Source: Liolophura sinensis
Lineage: Eukaryota; Mollusca; Polyplacophora; Chitonida; Chitonidae
Length of the DNA stretch: 64,000 nt
Assembly (NCBI RefSeq): GCF_032854445.1
Contig: NC_088304.1
Coordinates: forward strand, 29,583,732-29,647,731
Reading direction: 5' to 3'
A model generated the notes under the pieces. The model had not been told where the DNA came from, did no database searches, and saw only the letters and a program-made list of their open reading frames with translations. Positions 34,686 to 47,050 of the stretch are shown piece by piece (the first letter of the stretch is position 1; each line of letters opens with the position of its first letter). A program made the position numbers and the translations under genes.

Positions 34686-35039
34686 AGGATATTGACTTAA
34701 AATGTAAAAAATAACACAAAACAGTGCCCGAGTCACTAGTGGGCAGGCCGGAAAAATTCCTGGTCACCTGATAATAAATATATCCTGTCTAACATTGTTA
34801 ATTAGTAATGAGTGGTACAACAACCATGCTGAATGTTCTCGGTTACATTTTTTTATCATTAAGTCAGCGTAGATCTGTGTAATTTGTAAATTTGATTAGA
34901 GGCAGAGGAAGAAGGGAAGCTGGGAGTACATGTATCTCTGTGTTAAGTCGACACTTTTTTCACTGAGAATTTATTGTCCATGTAATTCAATTCAGATTTA
35001 TATAAAGTGAAGTGTGGGGTTTATAATACCTGTAGTACA

Positions 35040-35380
35040 TCGTAAATATGCCGACTACGCCCTGTCTCCATTCAAAAGGAAAACATTACCGTCTATAGGC
35101 CAACAAAACTACTTCTGTGCTTTTAAACAAGCCGCTACACGAACGCTGTGTAGAGCAAGACATAGTATATCTCGCTTCGTCAAAAAGTCAACCGGAAATA
35201 CACAGGCCCGGAGCTGTAGTTTACGATCGTTCTGCCAAACAGTATATTGTGGAACTGACACGAACTTCACTCTAGTGTGTGTGAGCACTGGGTTCATTTG
35301 TCATATTGGTTTGTCCCAAGAGGACTCTAATGTGATTGCTGAACATTCTGATGACCTCTGAAGCAGTGTTGTGTAAGAGA
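35040..35380 (+). repeat. block E of the old dispersed repeats (copy 1)
   Basis: Aligns with 23870-24010 (CGCTTCGTCAAAAAGTCAAC, CAAACAGTATATTGTGGAAC). A 115-residue plus frame covers it and is intact in both haplotypes, but haplotypes this similar prove nothing about coding, and the 23.9 kb homologue is not open. Confidence 0.5.
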
Positions 35381-35384
35381 AGTC

Positions 35385-36650
35385 ACAGTAGTAACGTAGA
35401 AACGCCATGTTGTATAGTTGGAGTTACACATCTTACATAACAATCAATTGACCTATATACTGACGTTCAGAGTCACTTAACGATATCTAAATATGCAAAT
35501 CTGAAAGTCTCTTTGCGTGTTGTTGACCGACCTGTGAGCCCAAATGTTGGTATCGTACTCTAAGTTTTAGGGTTTTGGAACTGTCCATATTCTGTAGTAG
35601 AAAGATACACATTGTTGAATCATTGGGTTGCAAAGAGATGAAAAATATCATGGTGTGATGACTGGGATTCTTCGTTCAGTGTCTTATCTGTGAGAACTAA
35701 CCTTTTTTGTGGTACATGCAGAAGGTTGAGGCTCTGAAGTGAAAAAACAGCGAGTCACTTGACTTCTAACTCGAGCAGATTACGCCTACCTGTAACGAAC
35801 GTCACGCAGACGACCAGACTGCGGAGCACGTGACTGTCACAACCATAGCTGACTATCTAGCTAGACCTGTGATTTCAAAGCCCAAAATATTGAAAGGTAT
35901 TAATATTTTTATTATTTTTTGTATTTACTTCTTAAAAATTTTGACATTGGTGAGAGCATTTAAAGAAAATAATCAACTTCCCGGTGACGCTTTTTATTCA
36001 AACGGTTGCAACGCCAGGCAATTTCCACCAAAAAAAGTCACTGTGAGAATCTAGAATAGTTACTGTGTGAACGTGTGAGAAGTCTAACTTCTTGGCAGTA
36101 AGTTGTAAACAAGCTCGATATTAATGGAGTATGGCGTGTTTTATGGAGAATCCATTACGGCTTGCAATTTCATTGCATGTGCGCTGTAACTCCAGTTCCG
36201 AACCTAAACAAAAAATAAATATCCACCAGAAAAGTAGGTAAGCTGGCAAATTAGTTTTAATATCTCATAAACATAGATTATATGGTAACTGATATTGATA
36301 TGTGGTTTAGGGGCACCTGATATAATACCCATAACTTATAGTAATCCTCCTTATAGAATTTTCTAAAATCTTAAGTTTTGAGTTATTACTACAAGTGATA
36401 ACAACCAATTTTTTTTTTTGTAAAAAAAAGGTTTCATTTAAAATATTACATGTCCCTATATTGTTCAGCATCCCTGTTTTGACATTAAGTCCAAGTTTAC
36501 TTATTTTTCGTTTTGCATAACCTACTGATGTGACCAGAGCGGTAGTTATACGATCGAACTGCCGAAAATTGGTTCGGACTGAGATGAATTCCTCCAAACT
36601 ACGTGAGACCATTGAGTTCATCTGTCAAACTAGTTTCTCTGTTGAGAAAA
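35385..36650. other. no gene seen
   Basis: AT-rich. The 74- to 104-residue frames are unassigned. Its 3' edge carries CCAAT boxes described under the regulatory cluster. Confidence 0.4.
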
Positions 36651-36655
36651 TGAAT

Positions 36656-36835
36656 CCAATGAAATCTGTGGGCCAATGAAATTGGTGAACTACTTGTTAC
36701 TAAGCAACGTCGCGTGCACTGCGAGCCAAATGACGAGGCAAAGTTTACATCTATGGGTCGTTTCAAAACCAATTGTGAAAACATTTTTCTGTGACGTCGC
36801 AGGTCTTTCAACGCTACGTGGTATAGGTGAGAAAG
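36656..36835. promoter_or_regulatory. promoter-like cluster: CCAAT boxes, RFX X-box-like palindrome, CRE-like site
   Basis: CCAAT at 36656 and 36673, its complement ATTGG at 36681, and CCAAT at 36769. GTTACTAAGCAAC at 36696-36708 fits the RFX X-box palindrome. TGACGTCGC at 36792 is CRE-like. TATAGGTGAGAAAG (about 36823) could be a splice donor. The local sequence is richer in CpG than its surroundings. CCAAT plus X-box plus CRE is a known promoter arrangement, but here it is motif matching only. Most of it (36681 onward) is absent from the second haplotype. Confidence 0.3.
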
Positions 36836-36978
36836 TGTTTACATGACTGGAGGTTTTCATATTTCATTATTAGATTGCTAGCATAAAACATTTTGGGGAG
36901 GTTACGGAATTGAAATAATGTTTTCCTGCTTTGGGTTCTGACTGCAGTTTTTTTTTCAGTTTTTTTAAGGTGGACGAG
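36681..36978. other. ~298-bp segment present only in copy 1
   Basis: Copy 2 runs from CCAATGAA directly into AGGTTAAAAAAATTCAGG (about 51868), while copy 1 has about 298 bp between these points. No terminal inverted repeats or clear target duplication are visible, so a deletion in copy 2 is as likely as an insertion in copy 1. Confidence 0.85.
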
Positions 36979-36987
36979 GTTAAAAAA

Positions 36988-37455
36988 ATTCAGGATTTCA
37001 AGTCTCAGGATTTCAGGTCTCAGGATGTCAGGTCTCAGGATTTCAGGTCTCAGGATGTCAGGTCTCAGGATGTCAGGTCTCAGGATTTCAGGTCTCAGGA
37101 TGTTAGGTCTCAGGATGTCAGGTCTCAGGATGTCAGGTCTCAGGATTTCAGGTCTCAGGATGTCAGGTCGGGTCAGGTTCAGGATTTCAGGTCTCAGGAT
37201 GTCAGGTCTCGGGATGTCAGGTCTCGGGATGTCAGGTCTCGGGATGTCAGGTCTCGGGATGTCAGGTCTCAGGATGTCAGGTCTCAGGATTTCAGGTCGT
37301 AGGATGCCAGGTCTCAGGATGTTAGGTTTTAGGTTTTCAGGTCTCAGGATTTCAGGTCTCAGGATTTCAGGTTTCGGGATTTCAGGTCTCAGGATTTCAG
37401 GTCTCAGGATTTCAGGTCTCAGGATGTCGGTCTCAGGAAGTCAGGTCTCAGGGTT
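36988..37455. repeat. 15-bp VNTR, about 31 units (copy 1)
   Basis: Unit GGTCTCAGGATGTCA or GGTCTCAGGATTTCA, with a G-rich variant (GGTCTCGGGATGTCA) run at 37205-37265. 15 bp is divisible by three and the unit lacks stops, so most frames are open (RSQDV, GLRMS, and RPDIL on the minus strand). About 57 units in the other haplotype. Confidence 0.97.
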
Positions 37456-37509
37456 TTGTCCATCTTATTGACTATAAAACTGCCGCTAGACACCCATAGC
37501 AGGAACATT

Positions 37510-37755
37510 ATGTCTGAATTTTACATCAGAGTTTTCGTACTTTGTGCGTAAGTGGATAACTCTGTGGTGTGGGAAAATGGAAACTAGTTCATTTCATGTC
37601 TTTTTTTCAGGGGCCTCTGGAAAATGGATTTCTGGAAAATTTGTATTTTTATTACATCTTCCAGACAAATGGAGGCCATGGCGTTACCAAAGGCGTGTCA
37701 CCAAGTGCTGGAGGGAAGTTCACTGGTTATATCCAACACCTGCGCAGTTTCGCCG
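37510..37755 (+). CDS. speculative two-exon small ORF (copy 1)
   Basis: An ATG at 37510 opens MSEFYIRVFVLC, a hydrophobic start, ending at a perfect donor GTAAGT (37548). CTTTTTTTCAG ends at 37610, giving a 63-bp GT-AG intron. The joined frame reads on through SSRQMEAMALPKACHQVLEG to a stop near 37755. Comparing haplotypes in this frame, three substitutions in exon 2 are two synonymous and one M-to-I, whereas in another open frame all three change residues. A 1-bp indel alters the C-terminus in copy 2. No homologue recognised. The intron is short for a mollusc, and three changes are weak evidence. Confidence 0.2.
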
Positions 37756-37804
37756 GCCTGAATACAGGCTGTTGACGTTTAAAATCGCAGTATATCCTTG
37801 ACGA

Positions 37805-38762
37805 AAGCAAGACTGAATTTAGTGACTGTGAGCTATAATCAGGGGAGGTTACGTTTTGATTAGGCTGAAAGAAGTATACCTGACAATAAATTATCTCTTA
37901 AAGGGAGAAATTTAGGAAATGATTTGATTCTTATCGCCTTTATACGACAGTGTTAACATGTACTCCAGACACCAGACTTTGAGCTATTTTAGTGTTTTCT
38001 AGGGCATCGTTACAAGGGAGATAACCCACAACACAAAAGTCAGAGTAAATGCTTGCATGACTAACGTACGCTTAATACAGCTACTTAATACAGTCCCAGC
38101 GTAATGTGCTAAGTTGACCTTCTGTAAAAGGGAACCAAATATAGAATTATATATCACCACTTGGAAACACGTAGTATCACATAAAAACATGCAGGTGCTT
38201 TTGGAAACTAGCAGAATTATGCAGAAACTATACACTGTCACATCACAACAACATATCTGCCATATTCAAAATATCTGGGGCATGTCACTTTTCCCATACA
38301 GCAAAGGTTTACAAAGATATAAAAGTGAAAGAACATGCATCTGTATGTGCAGGTGAAAAGTACATTCAGTCTGAAACATGCCACAAGCCTTCTACGTCAT
38401 GAAAACGTATATGAAATGTGTGGTTGCGCTCTACGCGGTAAAGACGTGAAAGTGCATATAACATGTGGTAATCACATAGCAGTGCCGTCTGAAAATCACA
38501 GTAAAGTACCATGTGGTAAACGCTTTACAGTGTCACGCCACTTTACAGTAATATAAAGTAATTATTTAACAGTAGCATGTGATATCGACATAACACATGT
38601 GCAACATGGCAATCACGTCAAAGCACTCTCTGGTGACCAAATCATGGTACAGACTGTGAGCACCATGCAATAACGGCGTCACGACAACAACGGGTAACCA
38701 GATTGCATTTATTTGTTTATTTATTTGGTATTTTGTGCCTGCTCAAGAGTATTTCATTTGTA
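37805..38762. other. no gene seen
   Basis: Conserved with 53095-54052. Small frames only (73-88 residues), no domain. ACCATGCAATAACGGCGTCA at 38662 resembles the unit of the 34-bp array that follows this point in the other contig. Confidence 0.4.
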
Positions 38763-38962
38763 NNNNNNNNNNNNNNNNNNNNNNNNNNNNNNNNNNNNNN
38801 NNNNNNNNNNNNNNNNNNNNNNNNNNNNNNNNNNNNNNNNNNNNNNNNNNNNNNNNNNNNNNNNNNNNNNNNNNNNNNNNNNNNNNNNNNNNNNNNNNNN
38901 NNNNNNNNNNNNNNNNNNNNNNNNNNNNNNNNNNNNNNNNNNNNNNNNNNNNNNNNNNNNNN
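38763..38962. other. assembly gap, exactly 200 N
   Basis: A run of exactly 200 N, the kind of fixed size used for gaps of unknown length. ORFs called across it have no meaning. Both its edges coincide with the ends of the duplicated segment. Confidence 0.99.
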
Positions 38963-40366
38963 TCATTAAGACAAAGAAATCTGGTGTTGACTGATTTATT
39001 GATTTATTTTATGTGCTGTGACCGTTATTAAGGCATGGGTATTTTTTTTTGCGAGATAAAGCATTTTCTGTTGTTAAAACTCCGCTTTTAGAGACATTCC
39101 AGCTGTTGGCGGAATATTTGTAAACCTTAGATCTTGAAAGGCATGTAAATATTTGTGTCTTCACAAATTCCACCCATGACATCCTCCTTTCAGCTTTATC
39201 AAGTTCCTGCGGCAAACTTGGGACACAATCCATTCTCCACACTTATCATAATTTCTGTCTACATGCTAGTTAAAAATACCCAGCTGTTTAAGATGGATGC
39301 GTACCATAGGACTGGTTACAGCTTATTTCCGTTGTAATTGCCCTTTCCCCAAACATACCTCAAAGTAAATTTCGAAAAAAAAATTTGTTTTACATGTATT
39401 TAAATGTAATCTGGGTATTTCGTTTTGAAGGATTGTTTTGTTTGGATCTGTTTTGGGATGTTTTTTTTTACAGAAATTATAGAATGTACAACTTTTAAAG
39501 AGACCATTTGGAGGCAAGCTGCATCCCCTCAACAGGAAACAAATCTGATGATGTTTTCAACTACAGTATTGCAATTGGCCAAATTCCACATATCCCTATG
39601 GTGTCAAGGGGAGGTTTGGCTAAAGCAAGTCAGGCAGCAGTTGAGATGAGTGCCTAGTAACTGATTACTCTCAGCCGCATCACTAACACATTCTACAGTT
39701 CCGCAAATAATATCAAGCTGTTAACAATAAAACTAATACAGGGACAAAGTGTAGAGAACTCATTATATTCGTACCAGGCATTGCACATGTACTCAACTCT
39801 CAGGATCACGACTCACAGGATTACAGTCTTCAGGAATGTCACAGATGGATCTCAATATGCACAGCTTATCGTAGGCAAACTAGTTGTACGGCAATCGTCT
39901 GAGGGATTGTAAAATGAACAGTATTTATTTTCTTCGAAGGTTGTCTGGTTTCTCGCCGACACTTTGCGGAACCAGTGATGCAAAGCATATCATGTTGTTA
40001 CTTATGTAACAAACTTCCTGGACGACATGCAATAGATTCCATTGATCGGGATTTGTGTTTATGAGTCCAGAATTACTTTAGCTAAGTATATCGTTGTAAG
40101 CGTTTAAACTGTAAACATCCTAAAATGGGTTACATGACTATATTGAAAAGCCAGTAAAGATTCCACCTGCTCGCTATGTAACTAGTCAGGTCAGATCAGA
40201 ATCTCTATGACCTTCAGTGTCAATATTCCATTCAGCATGCAGACCAACAAATCTTCATTATCACAAGTGTCACGTGGGACATTCTGGACTGGGATAGCAA
40301 TGGAACGGGACAAGCTATTGATGACTGACCGACAGTAATCTTTTCTTCAGTTACAGGACAGAACGA

Positions 40367-41048
40367 CCTGACGAGAGAAAACACAAGTTATGGCAGCTAA
40401 ATGGCAGATAGGTTTGGTATGAACTGCCAAAAGGAAAGAGTGGGCCGAATGCAATACGACAGTTGGTTTCTAGGCAAAGAGCATCTTACCTGACGAGAGA
40501 AAACACCAAAGTTATGACAGCCAAATGACAGACAGGTTTGGTATGAGCTGCCAAAAGGAAAGAGTGGGCCGAATGCAATACGACGTTGGTTTCTAGCCAA
40601 AGAGCATCTTACCTGACGAGAGAAAACACCAAAGTTATGACAGCCAAATGACAGATAGGTTTGGTATGAACTGCCAAAAGGAAAGAGTGGGCCGAATGCA
40701 ATACGACGGTTGGTTTCTAGGCAAAGAGCATCTTACCTGACGAGAGAAAACACCAAAGTTATGACAGCCAAATGACAGACAGGTTTGGTATGAACTGCCA
40801 AAAGGAAAGAGTGGGCCGAATGCAATACGACGGTTGGTTTCTAGCCAAAGAGCATCTTACCTGACGAGAGAAAACACCAAAGTTATGACAGCCAAATGAC
40901 AGACAGGTTTGGTATGAACTGCCAAAAGGAAAGAGTGGGCCGAATGCAATACGACGGTTGGTTTCTAGCCAAAGAGCATCTTACCTGACGAGAGAAAACA
41001 CCAAAGTTATGACAGCCAAATGACAGACAGGTTTGGTATGAACTGCAT
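40367..41048. repeat. 123-bp VNTR, about 5.5 units (copy 2)
   Basis: Unit starts at about 40367, 40489, 40612, 40736, 40859 and 40983. Sequence as in copy 1, with three extra units. The 67-79 residue minus frames within it (repeat SSYQTCLSFGCHNFGVFSRQ) are by-products of a period divisible by three. Confidence 0.96.
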
Positions 41049-42554
41049 CCTTCAACTGCAAGGTAATCCCTTTCATCTCTAAGTCTTTGCTCATTCACTG
41101 GAGAGAAAAAACAAGCTTGCATACGAACTGTCTGTCAACGACTTAGTATATTGGTCATGTAAGTTCACACCAAAATCTCCAACTGGCCAAAATGTGACAT
41201 GAAAGACCGACTCTCCATTCAACGCGACACCAAAGCAAGCGTTATTCAAGCTTTAGTGGAATAGTGTTGGGTTAAAATAAAGATGAAGGCAAATGCATAG
41301 GTAAAACAGGGAGATCATACATCCACGTTACATTTTCCCGGCTACCAAATGCCAGACCACTGCGTTTGTCCCAAGAGAGACGTTTACTTACTGGAATATA
41401 TCCAGATAAAAAAAGTCTCCATTAGCACGAGTAAGTCCATTTACATTTTTCTGTCACGCAGTCTACTGCGTTCTTCTTTCGACAGCAGGAATACATCCAC
41501 TAATATTAATGAATGCATGTATGCTGACAAGATGAAAAGACGCCATGATCATACATGTATTTATTACAGCCGCTGGCCTTGATTGTCAAAATGGTGAAAC
41601 CTTCCTCACAATGAGAGGTGAATTCAGACTGATGAATTGTCTTTCTTGCAAAATGAGAGTGGGGAATGGCTTTGCCTTCTAGAAACAAAGGAACTATATT
41701 TCAATAGCTCATTATTGATGAATGTCATAATATACAGGGAAATAAACATATGTCTGTTTACCCGGTTACAAAGCTTTAAAAGGGAAACAAGGTTATTTAT
41801 AGTTCGTAATATGTATGTGTCAAGTCTGGAAACATGGAAATCTTGTGAATTTTGTGACGTCTAGGGAATAACACAAGACACATGTAAGTCTTGATGAACG
41901 TTAGAACAACCTCCGTGTTTTGGACATTTTGTAGATGTTGCGGTTTGATGTCTTAAACTGTTGTGAAAGGTTTTATTCTCGACACGAAAGCAGGCAACAA
42001 CTCTTTACGATTTACAAATCTACGGGACAATAGGCACAGAAGCCGCTAAGACGGGGCTTAGCTTAAATCATAATTGTGCTTTACCTTTTGAAAAAAAATA
42101 CACAGTTGTGGAATGTTAATCAACTTTCAAATTATGCTCATATGACAAGCGAAATTATTGCCCATAGACCCCTGAAAAACTGAAAGCCATGATATGAGAG
42201 AGAACTTTTTGAGCTTAATGTTACAGCGAGGAAATGAAACAGTAATAAACCGATCAAGTCTTCAAGGAGACATATAACTATGCCCTTCCTCCCCCCCATC
42301 TCCTCTCTCCCCGACGTCATGAACATAAACAACGCCAGCAAACCTTGAATAGTAAGCGTGTGACCATTGGGTACATTTACATGTAATCCGTCAGATTGTA
42401 ATTCGCCAGTAATGAACATCATTCTAGTTTGATTAGTGGACATCTTCAAGAACAAGAATGTGTGTAAAAACCCAACACGTTGCCTCTTCAATAACAAACT
42501 CCATTTAAGGATACATAAATATTTAGTCCAAGCAAATTATCAAAACTGTTAACA

Positions 42555-42895
42555 TCTCCATCATGTGGATGTGTTGAAAATGCAATAAAGGGTGCACCTG
42601 CTTGTTACATAACTAATCAAGTCAGATCAGAATTGATATGACTGTCGGTGCCAATATTCCACCCAGTACCCAGACTTATAAGTCTTCATTACCACAAGCA
42701 TGTCCATCTGTGTGGAGATCAGACATGCATGTTACATTTCACCGGCTACCAAATGCCAAACCACTGCCCTGGTCCCAAGAGAGAGGATTACTTACTGGAG
42801 CGCATGTATATTAAGGTTTTGCTTTCCATATTTTACAAGATTTTAATGACGACACAATGTACCGACAAGCTGTTTTCAGCCCTATGTGACTATTT
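42555..42895 (+). repeat. dispersed repeat family A, 3' partial copy (copy 2)
   Basis: Allelic counterpart of 27400-27740, with almost no changes. Confidence 0.7.
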
Positions 42896-43384
42896 TGTCC
42901 GCTTATCTCGTCCACGGTACATTTTGGATGCACTCATGTCTTTCACGTAGAAACTCGAAGGCTTTCCGTTTCTTCCCTTACAATGGTCTAGTCTATTGTA
43001 AGAATTGTGATTCCTCTGTCCCTTGTGTAGAAAAATGGGTACACATATAAAATGGTGTAACTGTACAATGCAGTTCTATTAGCAGATCAGTTCGAGCCAT
43101 GCACCATCCCCACAGCAGAACACAAATTTCATGGTACCGTCAACAGAATATTGCAATCGGCTTTATTTCACGTTTTAAACGTACCTCCTGGTAGGTATGA
43201 CTTACAAAAGCCTATTTGGCGTATTTATACCACAGAACAAACTATTCCATCGTTATGCATACCACCGTCCCTTCCAGGAATAAAGGTTTCGCTTAGAACA
43301 CCTATGGTACAACCGCAAAATTATAACCAAAATAAGGCAAACCTCCTTTATTCCACCTGTGTGCATTCAACCCTACGGGATTTT

Positions 43385-44525
43385 CCTTGAAGCAGAATTT
43401 TCATTATATAGAATCTAGGAACGGGTAGATAATATTCAATGACACACATTTCCATAATGCTTTGAATCTGGCATATCTGTATTTGGTCAAATTCATAGTA
43501 CCTTTGGCAGCTATCATCAAGTGTTTAGTAGTTTAGTCATGCCCGACAAATGGCTTGTCTGTTATCTCTCTAAGGTTTGTGCTCCCCCCCCCCCCCCTCC
43601 CAGAAGGGATCTGTAATAGATCCAAGATGATTGTCGGGGTCGGGCCGGGATGCCCCCCTTAGACAGCTAAATCTGTCCTCTTTTCCATTCGCTCTCCACG
43701 GAGGATATCTGTGTTTATCAATGACAGGCCGATCGATGCTGCCATGTGCGAATCATATGTAGGAACAGACGGCCTAAAATCTGAAAACACCATGTACACC
43801 ATTTCTAACTCTAAACAACAGGATCAAACTAATGGCATCATTTAAAATCAGCACGGCCGACTGCCAGGATTTGGGTCTCCACGGAATGTCACAGCTGGAT
43901 CTGAACATTCACAGCTCATTTTGGATGAGCGGTTGGTAAAATTAATAAGGTGTCGTACTCAAGAGTATTTCACTTATACGACGGTAGCCAGTATTACGGT
44001 GGGAGGAAATCGGGCTCTGCCCGGTTACAATTTTTAGCCAACTGTGAGAATACTTACTTATATTCACGTTTGTCATTTTGTTAGCGGTAGACAGAGTGGA
44101 ATTAGTGAGGGAAACCACAACATAATGACACCAACACAAAAAACTTCCTGTTTAGGCCCAAAATGTTTTCACCTCTAATGTTCCAGAGTATCACAGCTGA
44201 TAAATCCTGATACTAGTTACATGACTATCTCAAAAATCCAATAAAGAAACACTAGTTTGTGAAATGACTATGTCAGATCAGAATCTATATGGCTGTTTGT
44301 GCCAATATTCCACCCAGTACCCAGACAAATATGTCTTCATTATCACAAGCATGTCCATTTATGTGAAGATTATATGTCCATGTTATATTTTCCCGGCTAC
44401 CAAATGCCCAACAACAGCACTGGTCCGCTGAGATCTATACCCAAAAACTTTCCACATTTTACAAGATATTAATAAAGACAGAATGTCCTAACAAGCTAGA
44501 ATGACACCACTAGCACAGACATTAC
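43385..44525 (+). repeat. dispersed repeat family A, long copy (copy 2)
   Basis: Counterpart of 28230-29410. It differs by a shortened segment around the poly-C run (43584-43598) and a ~20-bp deletion near 43799. Confidence 0.8.
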
Positions 44526-45344
44526 ATAGTGTGTGACCGTCGTCTGATCTTCAAGAAAGATGAAAGTTGGTTTACAGCGTATCTTTTGACTTTATATCAA
44601 ACCAGCGCATGCCAGGTATGGTCTATCGCCATATCCACGATTCTCAAACACTTGTTTCACTTCTTCTTTCAGAGCACAATCTCACAGGGCTATAGAAATC
44701 CTCGAGGCATGAGATCATGTGGCATCTGAGCGATAAACTTTGATTAAGGAGAAATTTTGAGGATATGGGACTGCTTAAGGCGTCCGCTAAAATGGCACTT
44801 TGGGTGAAATATGGATTTACTCATTTTAATAATACAAATTAATTAAGGTCTGGAAAAATTCTGAGGGAGAATGTACATTAGATAACGATGATATGGGAGC
44901 TTTGCTTGTTTGGGGCTTCTGTAATGTTTGTTTTTTTTTTGCACATTTTTATGAGCTGATCGGATTGGCGAGTTGAATTATTAACAGAGCATCGACAAGG
45001 AAATTTTAATAAACATAAAGGACTGTTGATAAACACCTGTTATCATAAGGAAGAAATCGCCGAAAGCGAAGTATCTGATCTTTTTGTCATGATTTAATGT
45101 ATTTTGGAGGCTGTTTTAATGTGCTCGTCTTCAATATCCACAGGAGATGGATTCAAAATCATGTCAGTTTCAGTTGTAGAAAACCCACTTTATAAAATAA
45201 AATTGTTCCGGTACTTTTTAACTGAAACAGTTTCTAAAGATCACAACATTCATTAAAGGGAGACTGGAACCTGTCTAAGACAGTTGAAGGGAGTTTCAGT
45301 ATTATGCAAGGCAGTACGCCATTTTCAACATTATGCCAGTGGCA

Positions 45345-45500
45345 TCAAGGTTATGGTGGGCGGAAACAGGGTAGATTCCGGGGAAAACCCACGACCATCC
45401 GCAGGTTGCTGACAGACCTTCCCACGTACAGCCGGAGAGGAAGCCAGCATGAGTTGGACTCACAGCGACCGCATTGGTGGTACATCGATTTCTTCCAACA
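45345..45500 (-). mobile_element. SINE family 3, partial inverted copy (copy 2)
   Basis: Counterpart of 30240-30400. It reads ACCCACGACCATCCGCAGGT on the plus strand, slightly closer to the other family 3 copy than its allele is. Confidence 0.8.
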
Positions 45501-46254
45501 GGCCGAACCTAATGGAAACATTCTCATAATGAGTCTTATAAAGGCTATATTAATGGACGATAAATTGCACACCAGAATATGTAATGGTCTATCAGAGCTA
45601 CACACGAATTTGCTGGAGTAAAAATTATTGAAAAAAGAGATTTCTTACGGTGTTAAGGACTACACAGAAAACAAATTTATGGGAGGATGTATTATACACT
45701 TTATAGTCACTGTGACATCATACACACTGCACAACTGTGGGTATGAGTGATGTTAATCTTAGCACCCTGTGAGGAGTTTTTGGTGTCACAATAAGTGTAC
45801 AGTGTGTACAGCAAGAAAACTAAATGCAAGTGATAAAACGAGTACACCACAAAATGGTGGAGAGGAAATCCTAATTGGTTTAGAAATCTGTGCATGTTCC
45901 ATTCTTTCCTGACCTTTACTCTTGTTGGATGTAATATCCCGATTAGGTTTTTTTTAGGAATTATCACGTTTGCCCAGAAAACAATGCCGCCATCAGTTGA
46001 GATGGGTAGGCCCCTATATAGTAACGTCAAATGAGAGGGGGTGGGGATTGACCACTCTCAGTCTCGTCACTACCTGGAGCATTGCTGCGTTTTGCAAAGA
46101 AATTCACACCGTCAATTTAAAACTAATGCTCGCCCTAAATTAAGATAATTGTCATCATTTTTATACTAAGCAAGTCGCTGTAAACCAAAAATGGCCGGCT
46201 ACCAGGAAGCAAAGACTTTATACCCCACAACATACTGAGCAATATTTCTAAGAA

Positions 46255-47050
46255 CAAGGTTCGTAATTATTTACCTATGCTGTTAGATTTTCCTTGAAGG
46301 AGAAATTTCAGAAACCGAGAATCTGGCAAATAATCAAATAGGCTGTTTTATTTGAGCCGCATATAGCAATGATAGCGTGGAGCTGGTATAATGGCTAAAT
46401 ACACCTACAGTGCAGGCCTTCATCAGCTGATTTTTTAACTCAGTCAGGCTACACTGAAAGTCATGCCTGACAAACGGCTTGTCTGTGTGTCCTCTGCTAT
46501 CTCTCTGGGATGCCTGAGTCCCCCAGAAGGGATCTGCAAGAGATTCAAGTTAATTGGCTTCAAATCAAGCTTAAGAATTCTTAAATATTTCGAAGGTCGT
46601 CTGTGTTCTAATGGAGACAGGTATTGTCACTTAGGTATAATCTTTCATTTATGGATCCAAAAATATTCATCTGAGCATATGGTTGCTAAGTACTCAAGCT
46701 GTTAACATCCCAAGATGTGTTACATGACTATATTGGAAATCCAATGAAGGGTTCACCTGCTCGTTATGTGACTAATCAAGTCAGATCAGAATCTATATGG
46801 CTGTCTGTGCCAATATTCCACCCAGTATCCAGACAAATATGTCTTCATTATCACAAGCATGTCCATTTATGCGGAGATTATACGTCCATGTTACATATTC
46901 CCGGCTACCAGAACTCTGAGCTATTCTCCCGAGAGAAGATATTTTACTGGAATAAATCCAAGAAATTGCTTTTCATATTTTACGAGATACTAATAAAGGG
47001 AGAATGTTCCGACAAGCTGAAATGATACCAACAGCACATTTATTATAGTC
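46255..47050 (+). repeat. dispersed repeat family A, deleted copy (copy 2)
   Basis: Counterpart of 31150-31955, carrying the same internal deletion, so the deletion predates divergence of the two copies. Confidence 0.75.

Larger units (their letters stand above)
24241..38762 (+). repeat. copy 1 of a 14.5-15.1 kb direct duplication (probable haplotype 1)
   Basis: Aligns in one direction with 38963-54052 along its whole length, at high identity by eye: scattered single-base changes, small indels, VNTR length differences and one ~298-bp insertion. The match starts with TCATTAAGACAAAGAAATCT here and at the first base after the N gap. It ends at the last base before the gap (TATTTCATTTGTA), which is 54052 in the other copy. 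I read it as an unmerged allele of the same locus. True tandem duplication is the alternative. Confidence 0.95.

Noticed and set aside
38703-39031. ORFs running through the N gap
   Set aside because: They consist almost entirely of unknown bases.
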